A program made the translations under genes and the position numbers. From contig NC_051079.1 of NCBI RefSeq assembly GCF_004664715.2, forward strand, positions 57,075,660-57,139,659: a stretch of DNA of 64,000 nt. The letters run 5' to 3'. The stretch comes from Peromyscus leucopus (taxonomy: Eukaryota; Chordata; Mammalia; Rodentia; Cricetidae). A model generated the notes under the pieces. That model saw nothing but the letters and a program-made list of their open reading frames with translations. It had not been told where the DNA came from and searched no databases. Each line of letters begins with the position of its first letter. Position 1 is the stretch's first letter. Shown one piece after another: positions 25,001 to 37,040 of the stretch.

Positions 25001-25045
<45 letters not shown>
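25001..25045. repeat. (TG)22 microsatellite at a SINE tail
   Basis: Perfect TG tract next to the 3' end of the minus-strand composite SINE that follows. A TTAA-rich stretch (24981-24997) lies on its other side. Confidence 0.97.
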
Positions 25046-25048
<3 letters not shown>

Positions 25049-25400
25049 GTATGTGTGTGTGTACCAGTGAGCTCATTTGTGGGTACCTGTGTGGAGGCCA
25101 GAGGTCAACTTCTGATACCTTTCTCATCTCCCTCTATGTTTTTGAGACAGGGTCTTTCATTAAACCTGGAACCCACTGTTTCTGTTAGGCTAGCTGGCCA
25201 GTGAGCTATTAGGACCTGCCTATTTCCACAACCCCCATTACTAGGGTTACCAGTGTGCTCCGCCACACCCTGTTTGGTTTTTTTGTTTGTGTGTGGGGGG
25301 GTTGTTTTTTTTTTTTTTTTTTTTTTTTGTGGGTATTGTGCGAGGGTTCCAAACCCGGGTTCTCACAGCACTCAAAATGACGCCTTGACGGAAATAACAA
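25046..25400 (-). mobile_element. Composite tRNA/B1-type SINE with internal poly(T)
   Basis: Read on +: tggaggccagaggtcaactt, then ttttgagacagggtctttca (B1-like), then tggcttgcc-like 7SL remnants, and after a T-rich tract (25305-25328) a tRNA-like segment ending ccaaacccgggttctcacag. Same family as 9724-10022, opposite strand. Confidence 0.72.
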
Positions 25401-28400
25401 CAACAATCTAACATTTTCCGTGTGGAGCTGACAATCCTCTCTCCTGAGGGAAGAGCTTCTTTCATTGTTCACTTTTTTTTTTAATGCCACCACTTTTAGT
25501 GTCCCATGTGGATAACGGTGTCATGTCAGTGATCCTTGATTTTAATATGCCCCTTACCTGTGGGCTACTGGCTGCAGTAAAACATTTTTCCAATCACTGA
25601 TAGTCCATTGATAAGAGAAGCAGCCATGGCCCAGGAAGCTGCTCAGAAAAGTCCTAATGGCAGGAGGCAGATCTTTGCAAGAGGAACGCTAGTATTCTTT
25701 AGCTGAGATTTGGGGCTTTTAAAATAAACCTCTAGTTTCTTTAGCTGTTAGGTCAATCTTGCAAAAAGTGTCGCCATATCTCCAGTCTCCTCATCCTCTT
25801 CTGTATTGGGTTATTGCTGTTAAACCCATGAGAGCTGTCTGCCAGCAGTTGACCCACCCACTCCTGTGGGTTGCTGCCATACTTTAGACTCTGCTCTCTG
25901 AGGAATCATCAAGGTACTGGAAATAATCCCTCCCTGATCAATCCAGATGTGGTTGAAGAATTAAGTCAACGTGTGTACATTTTTGAAAGACAGTTTGGGC
26001 TGGACTCAGGGAAGGCTAGGAACAATATTAGGTGCCAATATAAACCTCTAGAGTGACTGTTAATTACTCCCATTTAATGGCTAAGAAATAGAACCCAAAT
26101 AAATGGAACAGGCAGATTCCAAGTCACTGTGAGTTAGGTGTCAGAGACAGGTTTCTAACTCTGGCATGTCTAGTTTCAAAGACAGAACCCTTTTTCCTTG
26201 CTACCCCAGGTTCAGACTGGGGTTCTAAGCTCTGAGGTCTGCACTGTGTCTTATCTAGGAAAAATATGCTCTGTGGGTTTCATGGTCCCGAAGAAGTCTG
26301 ACTAGCACAGTGTTTACGGTAGAACATCTTCACTCTGATCTGTTCAGATTGGCAGTGAGGACTTGGGCATGTCCTGCCATCCCCAACTGCCCTGCATTGA
26401 AAAAACATATTGTATGAATAATCTATTTAGTAACATCCTCAGTCTTAGCATGTGCAATTTCCTCAAAATCAACGCGGATTTCCTGTGAAAAGGCTGGGGT
26501 GGAATATGTCAATTCACATTTTAGCACCAGCACAAACACTTCCTTTAAAATGTACAGATTCTCTGCTGGCCTTGGCTTTCACATGGTGCTGGCACAATAA
26601 GGCTTGCCATGACGCATTTGGATTCATAAGCAAATCAGGTTATTGTCCCCAAAACACCACAACAGCGTAAGGTAAAATTCCTAAACAATAGCTTTAGTGG
26701 GCTCTAGAACGTGACCCAGTCGTTTCCTGGCGATGACATTTAACCTACTTATGCAGTCTATTCAATAACAGGACACAGGTTAAGAATATAGGGCAGTCTT
26801 GGTCAGTTCAGGATGAGGATATACAAAGCCATCACGTGTGTTTTGAGATAATGTATGACTACCAAAGTTAGACATTTAGTGTCCAGATTGTAAATTCATG
26901 AAGATTTGGGATGCACTTCCTTTTTCTTATGTAAAGCATTAGGTGTTTTTGATAATTACTAGAAATTAGGACTATAATTGTTCGTTTTGTATTTTTATTG
27001 TGTGTAGAGAAAGGAAAGTCAGTCAATATTAAAATATTGACATAATTCTGCAGTGTGCCCAAGAAAGTTCCACACAGACATATATCTTTGTGTCTTGTAG
27101 AAATGAGGATAGTCCTAGAGCTCTTTCCCTAATTACTCACAGTTCAGAATCAGGATAACCTTCAAAAGTGACGAATCTATAGCCTTGTGTCTAAACTCAG
27201 GTACAACATCCACATTCCACAGTCAAGGGAATGTTTACTTGGACTCCTTGAACTCAAGATCAAAGTGTCCATAGTAGCAGAAGATACAAATTAAACCCCT
27301 CACCTGAAAGAAATCCCTTAGAAAGTTAGTGGATTTTCTGTTGAGCCTTATTTCAGTAACCTGCCCAGAATTGACATGCTCCTTCTTTGGGGCAGTTTTT
27401 GTTCAGTTTTCATGTGTATGTGAATTTGGTTCTGTGGGCTCACTCATCGATACACCGAAGGGGATGCCCTGAAATCTGGCTGCCTTCTCCCAGTGGGCTG
27501 AGGCTGGTCTGTTGGAAGTAGATCATAGTAGCACATAGCCCCGGTAGAAAGGGCCGTTTGCCTCTTCTTGCTCCCACGTTACTGCTATGCAAATACTACT
27601 TTCTTTCCCCCAGAGCATGGCACTGATTTGTGTCAGACTGTCCTTGTATTTAATAAAGGGACAAGTCACATTTTGGTGAGATTGAGACTTTAGGCTGGCA
27701 TTTCACCAGATCTCCTTGAATGGGATCTGTTATCAGTCATGGTATCTAGTGACACCCCCCCCCCAAACCCTCTGCAATGGTCCTCATTTCTTCTGCCCCC
27801 CTCTGTTCAGAAGACCTCTCTTAGTGAAAGGATTTTTGTAACTTGAGTCAAATATATCCTCTTATTTTCAGCCTACCATAAAGCCATGCTTATGTGCATT
27901 TGGGACCACAGAGAGTCAATGTTACGGCATAACTGAGGAGTAACAGCGTGGATGTTTTCCAGCAATGACCATCCCCAGAGTGCTATATGCGTGGGTCTCT
28001 GTACGTTAGAGTTTGACTGTGCATGCATGCAAAGTAATCCAGGCTTATTTGTACCACCATAATGAACAGCAGGCCACTGAATCTTTTCAGTTTTATTGGT
28101 ATTATATACAGTAAGTTATTAAATTTCATCTCTGTAATACACCTGCAGTAAAAGAACCAAACATTGCTTCACTTAAGAACACGGTGTGTGTGGTATGATG
28201 CCCATCCCTATCACACACCCCCAACAGCTGCTTACAGATTGCAAGATCCATTGTGTGTATTCCCTTGAGCCCACCTCTAATAATCGAGACACATCTGCCA
28301 TAGCAGTATTATAGGCATATGTAGTTTTATTGAAAACTATACCTGTAAAAAATTAAATAACTCCTACCTCAATTAAATTGGCAAGCTACCTTTTGTAAAG

Positions 28401-28758
28401 ATCATATTGCAGACCTCCAGAGAGACCTAGGGAGTTCATTTTATACTTATATTACAAATCACCAAGTATGTTATTTTTATTTAGCTGAGGAGCTGGTATT
28501 TCTCAGGCTTTGATGACCAGATACTTGATCTCTTCTCATCTGTGTTTAACTTTTCGCCTATCTCAACATATAAAACAAGAATTACAAGTAAGGAATAGGA
28601 AGAAAATATTGAGATTTTCCTGCCATGAACACAGGGTAGACAAAGGCACTAGGGAAGGCTGCCATGCCCCTCTTTCAGTGGGCGTCCGAGTAAATATAAA
28701 GGTTATCAATCAGAATCTGACTTGTCACTCATCTTAGAGATTGGTTGAGATGCTACAG
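25401..28758. other. Intron, nothing specific recognised
   Basis: About 3.4 kb without a recognisable SINE, LTR or gene. A ten-C run lies at about 27757-27764. Confidence 0.5.
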
Positions 28759-29118
28759 CAGTGCTTCTCCAGCTCCCCAAAGCTGTGACCTCCCACCCCC
28801 CTTATGTGCATTATGTGTCTTTTATGTGTTTTGCCTGCATGTATGTCTGTGTGAGGGTGTTGGTCCTCCGAAAGAGCAGTCGGTGCTCTTAACCACTGAG
28901 CCAACTCTCCAACCCTGCTGAGATCTTTAATACGGTTCCTCATGTTGTGGTCACCCCCCAACTGTAATGTTGTTTTCGTTGCTACGTCATAACTGTAATT
29001 TTGCTATTGTTATGAATTGTCACATAAATATCTTTGCTTTCTGATGGTCTTAGGTGACCCCTGTGAAGGGGTCATTTGGTCACTAAGGGGGTCGCAAGCC
29101 ACTGGTTGAGATCCACTG
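28759..29118. mobile_element. URR1-type hAT-Charlie DNA transposon, non-autonomous
   Basis: The 5' terminus cagtgcttctccagc and the 3' terminus ggttgagatccactg form the hAT-Charlie inverted repeats. The middle has ttcctcatgttgtggtcacc, gctacgtcataactgtaatt and gacccctgtgaaggggtca, all hallmarks of the rodent URR1 family. The flanking 8-mers tgctacag and gtctacaa share the central ctaca, consistent with a decayed 8-bp hAT duplication. It has no coding capacity, and a B2 copy is inserted in it. Confidence 0.9.
28801..28914 (-). mobile_element. B2 SINE nested in URR1, internally deleted
   Basis: Read on +: tgttttgcctgcatgtatgt at its 3' side and accactgagccaactctcca at its 5' end, with most of the B2 middle missing. 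The URR1 segment gctgtgacct (28782-28791) is repeated as gctgagatct (28917-28926), 8 of 10 bases, as expected for a target-site duplication. The B2 is therefore younger than the URR1. Confidence 0.85.
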
Positions 29119-29135
29119 GTCTACAAGCTGCTTTG

Positions 29136-29321
29136 AGACCTGTGGGGTCTTCACAAAATAGCAGGATATAATCTGCTGTTCAGATGAGTTAGTCGGTCCT
29201 ACTAAGCATATGCAGGAGATTGCTATTGGATTACATTTTTGTGATCTGAGGTCTTCACAGAAAAGGCAGGATGTTATCTGATGGTCAACAGAATAAGTTG
29301 GTGATACCAAGCCTATGCAAA
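29136..29321. repeat. Diverged tandem duplication, period about 104 bases
   Basis: Two units share gtcttcaca, gcaggat, atctg, gtt, ac and aagc-tatgca in the same order (gtcttcaca starts at 29147 and at 29251). It lies directly after the URR1. It is not a recognised satellite. Confidence 0.75.
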
Positions 29322-30035
29322 TGGATTAAATCTCTTGCATTAATATGTTTTCTTTGTGTAATGCAGACTGAGCTGATAGTAAATGTCTATAATTTAATTT
29401 TTATACAAAGGGGAACATTTAGTGATACTTTCCTTTGGCCGTATGGCTGCTGGTAAGTTCTTCATGCCCCACTGAATGACCACCAAGACAATGCCCATAG
29501 GGACTGTACTGATTAGACTCAGTGGGTAAAAAAAAATTATAAAAAAAAAGGCACAGTGTTGGAGGGGAGATGTGATTCAAGGGCCTGGAGGAGAGGGAGA
29601 GGAGAGCTGAGGGCTGCATGTGAAGAAGATGCATGGCATGCAGGTACAGCGTTTTCGAAGAATGAAGACAACACCAGATTACATGCAGCAGTGTGATTGG
29701 CAGTTGGTACTGTTTTCATTAGAGGGTAGGGATAGGCCTTACTTCCTTTGCTGTCTAGTTTTATAAGGTTTTGTTTATTTGTTTGTTTGTTTGTTTTTTG
29801 ACTGTCTCAGAGAAGTCTAGACTACTTTAGAATAAATTTGGATGAATTATTGTGATATATTGCATAAACTAGCAAATCAAAAATTAAAACAAATTTAGTG
29901 ATTAACAACACCCCACATAGGTTACTTTTGTCAGCTGAGCACTTCATGTAGATGGGGTATCCGTCGAGGTCTTCATGTTAGGGCATCTTTCCAGTATTAT
30001 GGTGAGTTAATCAAGAAGAAAAGCTTATAAATTTT

Positions 30036-30087
30036 CCTCAAACTATTATAGAAAACGAAATCCTCAAACGATTATAGAAAAGGAAGT
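30036..30087. repeat. 26-base tandem duplication
   Basis: Two adjacent 26-base units beginning cctcaaac and containing gattatagaaaa or tattatagaaaa. They differ at three positions, so the duplication is fairly recent. Confidence 0.93.
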
Positions 30088-32154
30088 CCAAAGACAAGAT
30101 GCCAACCACCTAGAAAGAATGTATACTATAAAAGAAGAGTAGGAACATTCTGCACCACGGTTTGGTAGCAAGAACTTTTTCATGCTACTCCCAAGGACTG
30201 TAAGTGAATGGACTGTGAAATGATAGGTGTATTGTTTCTCTAAGAAGAGCGTAGACTTAGGTAATAGATTCCTGAACACAATTAGGAAGTAGATGCTTTC
30301 CAAGAGCAATATGACAGAAGGTAGAAAATCAAATATTGACTATCAGCCATGACTGTGCATAGTTGTACATTTAAATAATTTGCTTTTCTGGTAGGAAGAT
30401 TGATTAAAAGGATTCTTCCTTTGGTTCTAGTTCCTGATCCCATCAGATTTGTGTGCAGTCTTCATTCTCTTAGAGGATGCAGAATTTTATGGTAATAAAA
30501 GATAGTGCTCTTGCTCTAGTTGGCACCTCAATTTCCTAGAGTTAGAATTCAAGATCTTAGACTTCAATGTCATGAAGAAGTTTCCTTTTTTGTTGTTGTT
30601 GTTGTTTTGTTTTCAATGAAAATGCATTATGAACTTTAAACAAGCTTTTCAAACACAACTGATAGGCTCTGTGGGCATTATGTCATAACTCAGTCGGCAG
30701 CATTTTTCGAAAGTACCAATGCACTGAGTATTCTCTCTACCCATGGCTATGATGTCCTCCTATAAAAAACGTCTGTTAACATTTCCCTTGAGCTGTGACG
30801 TCTGCTCTGGCAAACCCTGGAGCTTGGAACTGTCATGGGCAGGCAGAGTAAGTGGTGTGACATGATGTCACTGGTGGCAAAGGATTTGCTATGGACGGTC
30901 ACATGTGGCAAAGTAGAATGCCTCCCTTGTGAGATCATCCCTCAAGGAGTCTTTTGGCATCTCTGCCATTTAACTGTCTCAGTCAAGAAGTCACTGGTAT
31001 AGACCTGTGCCTTCTTTTCCTCACCAGCAGATACCAAGTAAATCTGGTCTGAATGTGTTTGAAGGACAAGAGACTTGGAAGTATTTTGACAATGGAATCA
31101 GTAGAGCTGTTGGGAAGGAAGGGGGCTCTTTATGTTGAGGAAGGATCATTCTGTTATTTATTTCTAGGGAACTTGTGTTCTACGTCAGCCGATAGATAGC
31201 ATACACATTCTCATTCTTGAACTTTAGACTCGGACTTTATCACATAGCAGATTTGCATCTCATGGGGTACTAGCTACTCTTCTAAAACTTAACTGTTTCT
31301 CAGAAACACAGAGATGTCGAGGTTGGCAGCTCCTCTGGAATTCTAGGCAGATATTTTGCTTTGTCACTTAGTGCATGTGGTTTTACTTTTGCTATAGACG
31401 GTCACAGGTGTACTCTGATAATAAAATCCAGGCATCCTAAACCACGTGTATACTTTCAGCTGTCTATCAAAGCTTTCTGGAACACTCAACAACAATATAC
31501 TTGAGTAAACTTCCATTTTTGGATACTTCCATTTTGAATATTTAAGGTTTGTATGTTTGTGTGTACAAGATTTGAGCACTTATTAAAGTGCTCTAATGCT
31601 TAGGGCTTTCTAAATTCATGTTTGTACTTGATTTGGACCTCTTTTTATAAAATGAAGGTAAAATTGGGAACCTTCAGGCATTTTACCAGAAAAGTAGGTA
31701 ATTCACTTTGGGTGTTAGATTTGAATTCCATTGTTGCTTTCCCTTGGAATTAATCCATTTGTGTCCATTGGCTTAGCCACTGACAACCTTCAAGCCTGCT
31801 CCCATCCTTGACTAGTTGATCTCCCTCATCAGCAAAAGGCCTTAGTTTCCAGATCAGGCCATTTCTGCTTCCAGGATACCAGAGACTCTTGCTCCTCTGA
31901 ATCCCCAGTCTCCACTGCTGTCTCCCTGCAGCTCTCCTGCCCCCAGCATGCCATTAGCATGAGCTTTCCTGTGGCCACTGGAACCACTGGCTTCATTCAG
32001 CTTTCATCTGTGACCTCAGAGTCCCGCCTCTGGTGGATGGGACAGCATTTTGGTCACCAAGATCCTCTCTTACCTTCTGGCCTTGTCCATATGCACCACT
32101 CACTGTCAAGTTCTACTGCACCATGCTGCTTCCTGCTCTTATTGCTCTGCTCTC

Positions 32155-32193
32155 TTAACCAAGGCCCTTTATTCTAACCAAGGCCCTTTATCC
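32155..32193. repeat. 18-19 base tandem duplication
   Basis: taaccaaggccctttat occurs twice in direct succession (first t at 32156, second at 32175). Probably replication slippage. Confidence 0.9.
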
Positions 32194-32659
32194 TCTAAGA
32201 TGATTTTTATCTCGCCTCTCCTTGTTCTCATCTTATCTCCCTTTAATCAGATAAACTCAAATCCTTTGTCCCACTCAGCCATTGTTTTCTCAGACCGTTG
32301 GATCTGGGAGCCATGCTAGAGTGAGGTGCCACGCTTCTGTGCTGGGTTTCCTAATAGCTATTCCATTCTGCGGGCAGAGGCCAACAAGCCAACTCTTCCC
32401 CCTCTATCTCAGTACTCAGTAGAGTAGGTGGATGAGCAAATGAATGCCCGAGCCAACAGTGGTACTGACTGCATCCAAGTCACATGCAGTATTGAAATAC
32501 CTTTGTTGATGATAGCATTAACCCTCTCTTTAATCTCATTATTGATATAAGAACCAAGCCTCAGAGAGCCATTGGCTATACCTATTCTTTAACCTTGGAT
32601 AAAGTTGGAAGAACTTTTCCAAGATGTCTTCCTTTTTTTGGGGGGGTGTTTTGTTTGGG

Positions 32660-32810
32660 GTTAGTTTTTTGAGACAAGGTTTCACTGTGTAGCCCTGGCT
32701 GTCCTATAACTTACTGTGTAAACCAGGCTGGCCTTGAACTCATAGAAATCCACCTGCCTCTGCCTCCCGAGTGCTGGGATTAAAGACATTCACCACAGCT
32801 GCTGCCAGGG
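32660..32810 (-). mobile_element. B1 SINE, older copy
   Basis: Read on +: ttttttgagacaaggtttca, then accaggctggccttgaactc and gagtgctgggattaaagaca. It has the 'gtagccctggctgtcc' segment shared by murid and older B1s. Antisense to Tcf4. Confidence 0.95.
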
Positions 32811-32824
32811 CCAAAGTTGTTTTC

Positions 32825-32982
32825 TTTTTCTTTTTGGTTTTTTGAGACAGGGTTTCTTCGTGTAGTTTTGGTGCCTGTCCTGGATCTCACTCTGTAGACC
32901 AGGCTGGCCTCAAACTCACAGAGATCCACCTGGCTCTGCCTCCTGAGTGCTGGGATTAAAGGGGTGCCACACCACCGCCCAG
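32825..32982 (-). mobile_element. B1 SINE with target-site duplication
   Basis: Read on +: tttttgagacagggtttctt, then accaggctggcctcaaactc and gagtgctgggattaaagggg, ending caccgcccag. It is flanked by a perfect 14-base duplication, ccaaagttgttttc, at 32811-32824 and 32983-32996. It inserted right beside the older B1 in the same orientation. Confidence 0.96.
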
Positions 32983-32996
32983 CCAAAGTTGTTTTC

Positions 32997-35019
32997 CTAT
33001 AGAGGATACAGCTCTCCTTTTACTGGCAGCATCCTTGGACACATGTATCATCCTGCCACTCTGGGACCTCTGTCTGCCAGTAATGAGACAGAGCATCTCT
33101 AAGGAGTATCTGAGGCTCAGCCATCTAGACAGCCATTGCAGGTCTCCAGAACAAGGAGAGTCAGCAGCTCTCTGGTGTTTCTCATAGGTACACATTGAAA
33201 TAACATGGTACATGTTTCCCATGCTGCCACCTCGCATTGGTACTAAGTCCCTAATGACTCCCGGGAAGCACGGAAGAGGACCACAGTCCTCATGAAAGTA
33301 GGAAAGGTCTGAGGCTGACGGGAGAAGCCTAGTACTAGCTGCATCTTGTCTCCTGTGGTTCTCCTTGTTCCCTCTTGCTTAGTAGGAGATGGAGAGAACA
33401 AGGAAGAAATGGGTGAGTTAAACAGACCATGGTTTGCCTCTTCCTGTTTCTTCTCTATGATTGTGATCTTGAAGTAGGGCATGAAGAAGCTAATGATGAT
33501 GACAAATTTAGCCCTGTTGATTTTTATTTATTCTTTTCTTTTCTTTTTTTTTTTAAGTTCTTGAAGATAGAATATTAGTCAGAAAAGACAGCTAGCTAAT
33601 GGCCAAACCCACTTTGTAGCAAGTAGAATCCAGAGTCCAGAGATGGTAGATTTACTTAGCAATAAACAAGAGCTCTTACCCATGTTGACCATATAAGACA
33701 AAATTCCAATAGCATCATGTGGAAGCGTTTCCTAGACGGGCCTTTCTGTCTTCTAAGAGCAGAGGGCCATCTAGGCTAAGAAGTCATACCCAGTGGCAGC
33801 TGGAAATTCAGCCTGAAGAAATTTCTAGATGAGTGTTCCTTTGTTCAGCTACCACTGAATTGCTCTGTCACAGAGCCAGAGGGTGTCGTTTGCTTGTAAA
33901 TACTGAGTTTTTGAAATGTCACTGTAACACTGGAAAAATGTTGTCTCAGAAGGTTGCCAAAGTGACAGAATCCCGACATTGTAAATACCAGCCAACACAA
34001 GTGCTCATAAATGACAGGAATAAAATATACTTGACTAAATCCATAATAATCACTGATAACACTGTTTACCCCCAGTGACCAGGAACTGTGAACTTGGATA
34101 AAAAGCACATGTGTGCAGCTATCACTACTGTGAGCCTCTAGCCATTCCAGAAAGGCTCCCTAAATATGTAAAAGCTTTATAATAACTAAGAAGCAAATGC
34201 GCGAGATAGGTTGTCAGCGGCCCCAGAGGAACTGGCTGGAGCCCTAGCTGTCTTCAGCACCCTAGGGGGCTGATAAGGCCTCCATTGTTCAGCTAAGAAC
34301 CCAAATGTAAGCCGGGCCAGACAGGCTTAGTGGACTATTTTCAATCCATGTAATTCATAGACTGTCCCTCACAAGCTAGAGGCAGCACTTTCCTGTGTCG
34401 TACACATAGTGTGAGGGAGGAGATAAAAATAACATCAGGATTCAGTGAAACCCTAAACTTGACTTAGACTTGTAAGGGCTAGCCAGACCTTCCCCCGGCC
34501 CTGGGACTTCTCTAACCCAGCGCTTTTCTTGACGATAACTTCCTCCCTTCTGGAAGTGATTGCTTCCTTACCCTTTCTGCTCCAGCATTAAAGAGGCATT
34601 TGGGTATCAGGATTCTGAGAAGGCATATACTAGTTGGCAAGCTAATACCTCCTTAGCTTCTGTGATGTGTCCACTCTGGCTGTTCAAATGGAGCACCCTG
34701 CAAATGACCATCTCCTGAGAAGTCCTCAAAACGGTGGATCTGAATGGCGTGGGGTTCAGTCCCCCTGGCTTTCAAATAGGTGAACACAAGATCAAGTCAC
34801 TCCGCTGCTTGGAAGTGCCTCCCACCCCCAAGGCACTCGACCTTCCCTCGGCTGTTCAGGGCAAACTCCAGCTGCCTGAAGCAAGCCCTCAACTTTTCTA
34901 TAGGTACAGAAACCTTGTTTCTTAATGTTTTCTTGTGTTGTTTAAATTTCTGTTAAGTATTGCTTTCATAACTAGAATATGTAGTGCTCAGTATTGGAAA
35001 TAGCTCTGATGAGAATGGG

Positions 35020-35021
<2 letters not shown>
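32997..35021. other. Intron, nothing specific recognised
   Basis: No gene, SINE or LTR seen. Pyrimidine-rich run near 33528-33555. Confidence 0.5.

Positions 35022-35051
<30 letters not shown>
35022..35051. repeat. (TG)15 microsatellite
   Basis: Perfect TG tract shortly before a minus-strand B2, separated from it by one copy of the B2 target-site duplication. It therefore predates or is independent of that SINE. Confidence 0.96.
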
Positions 35052-35053
<2 letters not shown>

Positions 35054-35077
35054 GTGTGCATTTATTAATATTCTTTT

Positions 35078-35254
35078 TATTTATTTTCATTTTATGTACA
35101 CTGGTGTTTTGCCTGTCTATATGTCTCTGTGAGGGTATCAGATCTTGGAATTACAGACAGTTGTGAGCTGCCATGTGTGTGCTGGGAGTTGGACCCGGAT
35201 CCTCTGGGAGAGTGGTCGGTGCTCTTAACCACTGAGCCATTTCTCTCCAGCCCC
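35078..35254 (-). mobile_element. B2-class SINE (B3-like) with target-site duplication
   Basis: Read on +: ttttgcctgtctatatgtct, then ttgtgagctgccatgtgtgt and ccactgagccatttctctcc. It is flanked by similar 19-base direct repeats: catttattaatattctttt (35059-35077) and cacttattaatatttttta (35255-35273). Antisense to Tcf4. Confidence 0.94.
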
Positions 35255-35274
35255 CACTTATTAATATTTTTTAA

Positions 35275-35370
35275 TCAGTCTCAACATGTACTCCAGGCTA
35301 GCCTTGAACTCATGATGTTCCTGCCTTTGCCTCCTGAGTTCGGGCATTGCATATATGTGTTACTATGCCA
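35275..35370 (-). mobile_element. Old B1-like fragment abutting a B2
   Basis: Read on +: ctccaggctagccttgaact, then cctttgcctcctgagttcgg and gtgttactatgcc. The B2 next to it inserted in the T/A-rich tail region of this older element. Confidence 0.8.
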
Positions 35371-36284
35371 AAATAACATTTGACCAAAATGTTGTAATTG
35401 TAGTTAGTGGGTAGCCATTCCCGCTTTGATCTGGAAGTTCCAACCCCCATTGAGGCTTCTGTAACTGTCACGCCTACAAGGCGGGGCTGAGAGAGGACCC
35501 TGAAGACCTGAGATGGCTGTGTTTCTCAGCTATTTGTGCTTAGGGAAGAGTCTGTTGGAGGTAGTGAGGTTTTGATCAGAAGGTGTCTGTTTTATTTGGC
35601 GTTAGCTGGATCGGTAGCAAGGATTTTAAGATGCTCTGGGTGACAAAGACTGTGATGTTTGCATCTTTCAGGGTCCATCAATGGCTCTGAGTAGATGAGC
35701 AGGGCTTAGGAGAAAACAAGAGTGTGTAAGCCCTTAGTAGCTCAGCTGATGGGCCTGTATCCTGGTAACAGGGTCATTCAGCCTTACCATATTACCATGG
35801 GAATTCCCTGGATGGGGACCCAGCATGCCTCTCCAGGTACCTGGCAGCTGGTAGGAGGCAGAGGAAGGAAGGGCTGGTTTGGCTGGTGAGTGTAGGTGCT
35901 GGTGTGGGAGCTGACAGCCAGTCCCCGGCTCTCTCCTGTCACTGCACTTGCCAGGCTGAATAGCTTCTCAGATTTTCCTCAGAGAAAGGCAGGCTTTGTC
36001 TTGCAGTGGTGTGCTGGGTGGCAGTGACCATGTGTACTCTCTGAAGCCCGGGGCAACAGGCAAGGTTGGTCAGACTGTCTTTGCCGTCCATGGCTTTGGC
36101 CCTGTAGACATTCTTTTGTTTAGGCTCTCCAACTGTAAGTAGACAGGCACAGATTTAACTCTGTCTACAGTTACCCTTCCTCTGTTTTTCTTCCTGTTTC
36201 CTCTGCTTCCTTTCTTTTTGCTTATTTAGAATCCTGTGGGGGAGAGCAGACAGGATATTTTGTCGTCATCATAAAAGTATGCAG

Positions 36285-36392
36285 GCCAGCCTTGAGCTGG
36301 CGGTTCAGGAAGGATGACCTTGAACTTGTGATCCTCCTGCCTCTACCCCATCAGTGCTGGAGTGCAAGTGTGTGTACCCCCACACCAAGCTG
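36285..36392 (-). mobile_element. Old B1-like SINE fragment
   Basis: Read on +: ggccagccttgagctggcgg, then atgaccttgaacttgtgatc and cctcctgcctctacccc, then cagtgctggagtgcaagtg. Highly diverged and with a short duplicated-looking middle. Confidence 0.7.
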
Positions 36393-36602
36393 AATTTCGG
36401 TGATCTTGGGATATAAGAGATTACTCACTAGTAAAGAAAACAGATATGCAATCTTGAGATTTCACTTCTCTTCTCTGCAGCTTGCTGGGCCTCTTCCTTC
36501 AGTTCAGCTTTCTGATTCACTCCATCCCAGAGCACCCTTTGGCAGTGTTTTAAACTTCGGGAAACTCAGATCTTCAGTCTGCTCAACCAGGAAGTAGCCC
36601 CA

Positions 36603-36622
36603 AAGTGCCCCCTGGTGGCAAG
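36603..36622 (-). promoter_or_regulatory. Candidate CTCF binding site (strong core)
   Basis: On the minus strand the site contains the complete CTCF core ccaccagggggc within cttgccaccagggggcactt. The flanks also fit the known motif. It points the same way as the weaker site at 6442-6459. No SINE is recognised around it. Binding is inferred from the motif alone. Confidence 0.65.
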
Positions 36623-36779
36623 AATAGGAAATGGCAAGATGGAGGGTGTGGGGTGGGGTGGGGCGGTGAGGCAGCATGTGACTTTGGATCTGATTTTCTA
36701 GTAACATCTCTAGCTGTCTGTAGCTAATAAATCATCCTTCAGTGTCAATGTGAAGCAGCTCTGAACAGATGAGTGTGTC

Positions 36780-37040
36780 ACTTATGGTCCCTGTGCGGCT
36801 TCTTTTGCGGCAGCGGCTTTCCCCTTCTGTTTCCTTTCTTTCGGTAGAAAATGTTTCGAGCAGTATTCCGTTGGCCTTGGCCTTCCTCACAGCACTAATG
36901 CTCCGAGCAGAGACGGAGAGGCCAGGAGAGGAAGGCAGGGAGGGAGCCCGCCTAGGAGCATGGGTCCTGGAAACCCACACATGCTGTCACCTCATGTGTT
37001 GGTGTGAGCTCGGGGAAGGGCTGCGATTTCGTGGCATGCT
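36780..37040. other. CpG-enriched patch next to the CTCF-like site
   Basis: About 14 CpGs in 250 bases (tgcggcttcttttgcggcag is one part), against roughly one per 100 in the neighbouring intron. Long open frames cross it on both strands but encode nothing I recognise. It could be a regulatory element. Confidence 0.45.

Larger units (their letters stand above)
29322..32659. other. Intron, small local duplications only
   Basis: Contains (TTTG)n near 29769-29796, (TTG)n near 30590-30606, a 26-base tandem duplication (30036-30087) and an 18-base one (32155-32193). No gene or SINE recognised. Confidence 0.55.
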
